Origin: JAZDRH01 sp047470865
GTDB taxonomy: Bacteria > Pseudomonadota > Gammaproteobacteria > Pseudomonadales > Pseudomonadaceae
DNA: 64,000 nt
NCBI RefSeq assembly: GCF_047470865.1
Contig: NZ_JAZDRH010000017.1
Span: 4,964 to 68,963, forward strand
Direction of reading: 5' to 3'
Shown: positions 59,335 through 64,000 of the stretch, piece by piece
How positions within the stretch are numbered: position 1 is the first letter of the stretch
Layout of the letters: each line of letters opens with the position of its first letter
Translations under genes and position numbers: made by a program
The notes under the pieces: model-generated
What the model was told of the DNA's origin: nothing
What the model saw: only the letters and a program-made list of their open reading frames with translations
The model's database searches: none

Positions 59335-60014
59335 ATCCTTGTAATACTTTATAGATTTTATTTTTGTTGCTCGTATCTATTTTGTTTAGCGCCTCAGTAA
59401 AGCGCATCTTCCTGTCAAACTATCAAAAATTAATATATTTTGTGTGGCAATTATCAAGTAGTGACTAACTAGTCTATTCTACTAGTCCATACTGCTTGCT
59501 TGTTCAAAATATAATATATTTTATGTGCATGTAAAGTATTTAACTGTCCGTTTTAATAGAACTTAAGTCTAGGCTTTACATGAAAATTTTTTGAAAATAT
59601 TAATAAAAAATTAATACAATGCAAACGCTATCCAAAAAATTTGAGTAATTATAACTTTAGTCTAGTGCCGAGTAAAGCTTTGCGTAAGTGGCTGAAATTT
59701 AAGTAAAAAAATAAATACCTGAGGCCTTGCTAAGTGCTAAGTGCTCTTTTTTTTGTGATGAATATATCATTTTTTACATTGAGAAGTTCACAGGTATTTT
59801 GCTAGCTAGATTGCAGTATAAAACATCAGGCTAGGTAGTAACCTGAGGTAATTATGTATAAGATATTTAAATATAATATTTTATACATAATTAATTCCGA
59901 GATTTTTTGACTTATTACTGTATGCATATATAGTTAAAGGCTGGGCTTTAATAGTCAAAATCAAGCGTATTTTGTTAAGATACGGCATTCCAGCTTTCTA
60001 ATAGTGAGAAAATT
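59335..60014. other. Long AT-rich gene-free region upstream of cls
   Basis: About 680 bp with no credible open frame. It contains a strong 18-bp inverted repeat (59850-59892), short direct repeats TAAGTGC TAAGTGC around 59732-59745, and A/T tracts. It probably holds the cls promoter and possibly that of the divergent membrane protein. Confidence 0.55.
59850..59892. repeat. Long palindrome upstream of cls
   Basis: AATTATGTATAAGATATT pairs with AATATTTTATACATAATT over 17 of 18 positions around a 7-nt centre, about 123 bp before the cls ATG. A possible operator for a dimeric regulator, or a cruciform/terminator-like structure with no flanking gene end. Confidence 0.6.
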
Positions 60015-61505
60015 ATGTGGCTTGAAGTCTCTTGGGGTGCTTTTTTTCTTCTACTTTATAGCATTTTAATTTTAACTATTTGTGTTCGCTTACTTTCACA
60101 AAAACGTTCTGTTGGCGTTATCTTTGCATGGTTAGTATTGCTTTTTGCTTTCCCAGGTTTTGGTGTTATTGCTTATTTGCTTATTGGTGAGCCAAAACTG
60201 GGGGGTGAGCGTGGAACGCGAAAAGGAGAAATGCTCAGCTTTTATCGTGAATTTAGCCAAAATCACCTACCTGACCTAAATATACATCACGCCACACAAT
60301 TAGAAGCCAAACAAACAGGTTTAAGTCTATTAGCTTCTCGTTTATCAGGCTTTGTGCCTACTAATGGTAATCAGATGCGCTTACTAAATACCACTGATAG
60401 CATTTTAGATTGCATGATAAATGATATTAACCATGCCCAAGATAGCTGTCTATTAGAGTTCTATATTTTAGAACCGGTAGGACGTATAGAGCACTTGCTT
60501 AAGGCCTTAATTGCAGCAAGTGAACGCGGTGTAACGTGTAAAATTTTGGTCGATGACGTAGGTAGCCATTCATTTTTAAAGACGTCTTGGATTGATATCT
60601 TAAAACAGTCTGGAATTCCAGTAGTAGCAGCATTGAGTGTGGGAATCATCAAAACATGGTTTGTTCGCAGTGATTTGCGTAATCACCGTAAGTTGCTCAT
60701 TGTGGATAATCAAATTGGTTACACGGGTAGCTTTAATTTGGTAGATCCTGCTTTATTTAAACAAGATTCAGGCGTAGGGCAGTGGGTTGATTTAATGATG
60801 CGCTGTCAAGGTCCAGTAGTAGAGGCGATGAGTGCCGTATTCTATGCAGACTGGGCGGTGGAAAATGAAGGTAATTTACGGGAAGTGCAGGATACTATTT
60901 TGTCTTACAGCCAAGATGAGCATAAAGCCAAATTCTTATCCACAGCAGCGACAGGCAATATTCCAGCTCAGTTGATACCATCAGAGCCTGATGAAACACA
61001 TCATGTAATTTATGAAACCATTATTTGTGCCATTCATGCGGCTACTGAACGTATTATCATTACAACGCCCTACTTTGTGCCTGATGAATCCTTGTTATTA
61101 GCTTTACGTACAGCTGCAATGCGAGGGGTTGATGTAACTATTATTATGCCGCGTAAAATTGATTCTTTATTAGTGCGATATGCCACTCGTGCTTATTACG
61201 ATATTTTGTTACGTGACGGCGTTAAGCTCGCATTATTTGATGGTGGTTTACTGCATGCTAAAACACTGGTGGTAGATAATGATTACGCTATCTTTGGCAC
61301 AGTTAATATGGATATGCGCAGTTTCTTTTTGAACTTAGAAGTGAGCTTAGCAATTTATGATGCAACAACAGTGAACCAGCTTGTACAACAACAAGATGAG
61401 TATCTCATGCAAAGTGAATACATCACTCAAGAACGTTGGTTGCAACGACCAACATTGAAAGTTTTGTTTGAAAATATAGTGAGATTATTTAGCCCACTAT
61501 TGTAA
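60015..61505 (+). CDS. cls: Cardiolipin synthase
   Basis: A 496-residue membrane enzyme that joins two phosphatidylglycerols. Two N-terminal membrane helices (about 4-26, 37-57) precede two phospholipase-D motifs: NHRKLLIVDNQIGYTGS (first HxK) and LHAKTLVVDNDYAIFGT (second HxK). GTRKGEM and FVPDESLLLAL are conserved. It is full length and apparently monocistronic. Confidence 0.94.
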   Translation: MWLEVSWGAFFLLLYSILILTICVRLLSQKRSVGVIFAWLVLLFAFPGFGVIAYLLIGEPKLGGERGTRKGEMLSFYREFSQNHLPDLNIHHATQLEAKQTGLSLLASRLSGFVPTNGNQMRLLNTTDSILDCMINDINHAQDSCLLEFYILEPVGRIEHLLKALIAASERGVTCKILVDDVGSHSFLKTSWIDILKQSGIPVVAALSVGIIKTWFVRSDLRNHRKLLIVDNQIGYTGSFNLVDPALFKQDSGVGQWVDLMMRCQGPVVEAMSAVFYADWAVENEGNLREVQDTILSYSQDEHKAKFLSTAATGNIPAQLIPSEPDETHHVIYETIICAIHAATERIIITTPYFVPDESLLLALRTAAMRGVDVTIIMPRKIDSLLVRYATRAYYDILLRDGVKLALFDGGLLHAKTLVVDNDYAIFGTVNMDMRSFFLNLEVSLAIYDATTVNQLVQQQDEYLMQSEYITQERWLQRPTLKVLFENIVRLFSPLL

Positions 61506-61616
61506 TTTGCATGAAAAGAAATTTAGTTCACTCAAACTGTATGAGCTTAACTAAGTTTCATTCTGGCAAAGCCCTGGTAGCCAGAACATCTACCTAGAAT
61601 AGGCGTTTTTAGTGCT

Positions 61617-62651
61617 TTAGGAGCTTAATCTATCAGTGTTCCAGTTGGGGAAATCATATAAGTCAGTGGCGAGCTTTTTTATCACCTCACGTAATTCTAA
61701 ATGCTCTAACCATTCGCTAGGAATAACAGAAACACCTTGCAAAGCACCCAATATATTGCCCGTAATAGCGCCAGTTGAGTCCGAGTCACCGTCATGGTTT
61801 ACTGCAATAATAAGTGCTTCCTCAAAGCTCTTAGCTATTAATGAGCAATAAATGGAGATAGCTAGTGCTTCTTCCGCTACCCAGCCTTCACCTAATTGAG
61901 CAATAGCTTGTTCTGGTATTAGGTTAGAACAGGCTAATTTTTCTGCACGTTCGATAGCTAGCAATGTTTCCTCGTGATTTTGATAGGTTATCAGCTTATT
62001 TTTAGCCATACTTAGGGCATCGACTAAATTGAAACCTTCAATAATAGAGTGAATTAACTGGGAAAAAACACCAGCAGTTAATGATCCTGTGGGATGTCCG
62101 TGGGTAAGGGCAGCCGCTACTATACCTAATTCAAATGAATCAACGTCAGGCTGGCGACTGGCGAATAGTCCTATTGGTGCTACGCGCATAACACCGCCGC
62201 AGCCTTTACTATTATTGTGAGCAAGTTTCATCTCATCAGTCATTGCTAATAATGCTGAAAGGCACGTAAGACCAGGAGCGCGTCTATGATGTAATTGAGG
62301 CTGGTTAATGAGCCAGCTAGAGGGCTGCTGATCAAGATCAATGCGATTAACAGGTTGTTCACCTTGAGTCATTAACCAACGTAAATAAGCCTGAGATAAG
62401 CTTTTTTGATAATCAATCATACCGCTCAAACTATGGCAAAGATATCCATTGAGCATGCCTTCAGCGGTAAATAAGGTCATTTGCGTATCATCAGTAATGA
62501 AACCTAATCCACCATAGGCTAGAGCGTACTGAGTAATTCCTTGGCTACCAAATCGCCGAATAATCTCAGCTCTTTTCATAAACTCAACAGGAGCGCCTAG
62601 CGCATCGCCTACGGCCCCACCGAGTAAACAGCCAATAAATTTATTTATCAT
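61617..62651 (-). CDS. ADP-ribosylglycohydrolase family protein
   Basis: A 344-residue protein of the DraG/ARH family that removes ADP-ribose. GGAVGDALGAPVEFM, ITDDTQMTLFTAEGML and NHDGDSDSTGAITGN carry the acidic residues that bind the two Mg ions. It is cytoplasmic. No ADP-ribosyltransferase gene is in the window. It lies 2 kb from the sirtuin but in a separate unit, so no functional link is claimed. Confidence 0.9.
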   Translation of the reverse strand: MINKFIGCLLGGAVGDALGAPVEFMKRAEIIRRFGSQGITQYALAYGGLGFITDDTQMTLFTAEGMLNGYLCHSLSGMIDYQKSLSQAYLRWLMTQGEQPVNRIDLDQQPSSWLINQPQLHHRRAPGLTCLSALLAMTDEMKLAHNNSKGCGGVMRVAPIGLFASRQPDVDSFELGIVAAALTHGHPTGSLTAGVFSQLIHSIIEGFNLVDALSMAKNKLITYQNHEETLLAIERAEKLACSNLIPEQAIAQLGEGWVAEEALAISIYCSLIAKSFEEALIIAVNHDGDSDSTGAITGNILGALQGVSVIPSEWLEHLELREVIKKLATDLYDFPNWNTDRLSS

Positions 62652-62905
62652 AGTTATGCACCTTAATGTGGATAGTCTATTTTGAGCTAAGTTAATTGAT
62701 AAAGCTTCTGTGAAAAATAGTGGGAGGATTATTCGAGGAGATATTTTTAATACTTATTAAGCATAGTAACAAGGCTTAATTGTAAAATTCACGACAAACT
62801 AAGAGTAACATAATAAATACTATTTAAATGTATAATTTTTCTTGTGTTGCATAAGATACTGAAGTCAGTAGAATAATTATTTTTAATACTTACAAGGATA
62901 GCAAT

Positions 62906-63313
62906 ATGAGTAAAATACTGGGGATTTTCACAACACTATTTCTATTAGCTACACTAACCGCTTGCTCTGGTAGTAGCCCTGAAGATGTGGCAACTAAGTT
63001 TTTAAATGCTGCCTATAAGGGTGATGCAGATACTGTTTTGGAGCTAATTCATATTCCAGAGCATAGCAAACAGAATGCTAATGTTAAAGAGTTGGTAAGC
63101 GGCAAAGTAAAAGCAGGTGTTGCCAAAAGCCAAGCCAAAGCAGAGCAAAATGGCGGTGTAAAAAACATTACGGTTAAAGAAACTCAAATGGATGAAGCGA
63201 ATAATCGTGGCGTTATTATTTTAAATGTAGAATTTAAAAAAGAAGACAGCCGCCAAACTACTGAGCGTATCCGTCTAATCAAAAGTGATGATAAGTGGAA
63301 AGTCAGTATTTAA
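62906..63313 (+). CDS. DUF4878-like lipoprotein
   Basis: A 135-residue predicted lipoprotein. The signal is MSKILGIFTTLFLLATLTAC, then SSPEDVATKFLNAAYKGDADTVLELI, a cystatin/NTF2-like start typical of DUF4878, and a final WKVSI strand. The function is unknown. ACAAGGATAG lies upstream. It overlaps or abuts the following cysteine hydrolase gene and is probably co-transcribed with it. Confidence 0.8.
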   Translation: MSKILGIFTTLFLLATLTACSGSSPEDVATKFLNAAYKGDADTVLELIHIPEHSKQNANVKELVSGKVKAGVAKSQAKAEQNGGVKNITVKETQMDEANNRGVIILNVEFKKEDSRQTTERIRLIKSDDKWKVSI

Positions 63314-63348
63314 GTAGGTTATCACTTAAAAAAAGAACACGAATTTTT

Positions 63349-63933
63349 ATGGCGCTGTTCTTTTTTTTTAATTATTTGTTTACTTTTTCCAACAGCAGTC
63401 AAGGTGCTGAGCAGACAAATAAAATACCAGCTAAGTATAATTTAGCCGTAGGCGATCTTATTTTTCGCGCTGGTACTGGTTATGAAAGTCAGATCATCCA
63501 GAAATTAAGCGGTAGTACTTGGTCTCATCTAGGCGTTGTAGTTGCGGTAGAGCCAAAAATTCAGATTATTCATGCCACAACAGATGATAGACCAGAACAG
63601 CTGAACCAGGTTATTCAGTCTACTTTGGCTGAGTTTACAGACAAGAGACTAGCGCTGACTTGGAAAGCTTATCGTATTAAAAGTCTTACGCTGGTCGAGC
63701 GAGAAATCCTAATAACTGAATTAAAAAAACAACTGGGGCAGCCTTTTATTTTAGGTGCAGCAGATGAGCCGCATCGTTATTGTACTACCCTTATTGCAGA
63801 TGCCTTGCCTATTAGATTAAGTCAAAAACTACTATGGACTGAAACATCTTTTATAGGTTTTCAGGGTCAGTTGCTATATCCCCATGCATTTTTGCAATTA
63901 GAATCTTTAGTATCCATAGATAATTCACAGTAA
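63349..63933 (+). CDS. YiiX-like permuted papain-fold hydrolase
   Basis: About 194 residues from ATG 63349, or up to 212 if GTG 63295 inside the upstream gene is used. The upstream KKRTR would supply a positive n-region for the signal sequence ALFFFFNYLFTF, so the start is uncertain. The mature part has VGDLIFRAG, WSHLGVVV (catalytic His) and RYCTTLIADAL (Cys), which are typical of YiiX/YebB permuted amidases. It probably acts on peptides or lipids in the envelope. Confidence 0.75.
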   Translation: MALFFFFNYLFTFSNSSQGAEQTNKIPAKYNLAVGDLIFRAGTGYESQIIQKLSGSTWSHLGVVVAVEPKIQIIHATTDDRPEQLNQVIQSTLAEFTDKRLALTWKAYRIKSLTLVEREILITELKKQLGQPFILGAADEPHRYCTTLIADALPIRLSQKLLWTETSFIGFQGQLLYPHAFLQLESLVSIDNSQ

Positions 63934-64000
63934 TTCTAAGTTGATAGTGCATGAAGGCTAAAATGCTTAATACCTAGTTTTTTATTGTTTTAGATATTTC

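Noticed and set aside
58057..62651. Sirtuin plus ADP-ribosylglycohydrolase as an ADP-ribosylation toxin-antidote system
   Set aside because: The genes are 2.8 kb apart with unrelated genes between them, no macrodomain or transferase is present, and the sirtuin has ordinary CobB motifs.

Overview
The window is a stretch of chromosome from a gammaproteobacterium of the Pseudomonas lineage with unusually low G+C content. The order ruvC-ruvA-ruvB-ybgC-tolQ-tolR-tolA-tolB-pal-cpoB-queE-queC-tRNA(Lys)-nadA is the one known from Pseudomonas, and pilS/pilR, prc, rdgC and a PP0621-family gene fit the same group. Codons are rich in A/T at third positions (many TTA, AAA, GAA), so a low-GC relative of Pseudomonadaceae such as an Entomomonas- or Thiopseudomonas-like organism is a reasonable guess. 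That placement is inference from gene order and composition only.

Layout. 1-10.4 kb: Holliday-junction resolution (ruvCAB), the Tol-Pal envelope machine, preQ0/queuosine synthesis (queE, queC), tRNA-Lys and NAD synthesis (nadA). 11.3-20.5 kb: a seven-gene, mostly overlapping operon made of a radical SAM enzyme, an LCAT-like hydrolase/acyltransferase, LuxE- and LuxC-like fatty-acid reductase subunits without any luciferase, an SDR reductase, a penicillin-acylase-family enzyme with no signal peptide, and a small membrane protein. It is flanked on both sides by two related small lipoprotein genes, one intact and one frameshifted. I know of no described pathway with this composition, and it is my first candidate for an undescribed system.

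20.8-36 kb: rdgC, then a tRNA-Val/tRNA-Asp array interrupted by an island of about 13.5 kb. The island carries a type III-D-like CRISPR effector locus: csm6/NE0113-type CARF gene, cas10 without an HD domain, a Csm3-like RAMP, csx10, a two-domain RAMP, csx19, a 758-residue RAMP of the TIGR03986 type, and cas6. It also carries a csx16 ring-nuclease gene, a WYL regulator that looks truncated, a broken zinc-ribbon gene, two small genes (one glycine-zipper, one YkvA) and a 42-codon remnant of cas2. No cas1, no CRISPR array and no integrase are present. The right end is a decayed copy of the 3' part of tRNA-Asp, and both ends carry related GGTGACC/GGTCACC motifs about 90-180 bp inside the tRNA sequences. 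This suggests that an integrase-type element inserted at tRNA-Asp and later lost its adaptation and mobility genes. The effector may rely on crRNAs made elsewhere.

36-64 kb: ordinary chromosome with an FKBP lipoprotein, a small HTH gene cluster, an M48 peptidase, Prc protease, quinone oxidoreductase, aminopeptidase ApeB, PilS/PilR, a 940-residue TPR-like protein, DbpA helicase, a DMP19-domain protein, an aromatic amino acid transporter, a sirtuin, cardiolipin synthase, an ADP-ribosylglycohydrolase and, at the right edge, a lipoprotein and a YiiX-like cysteine hydrolase.
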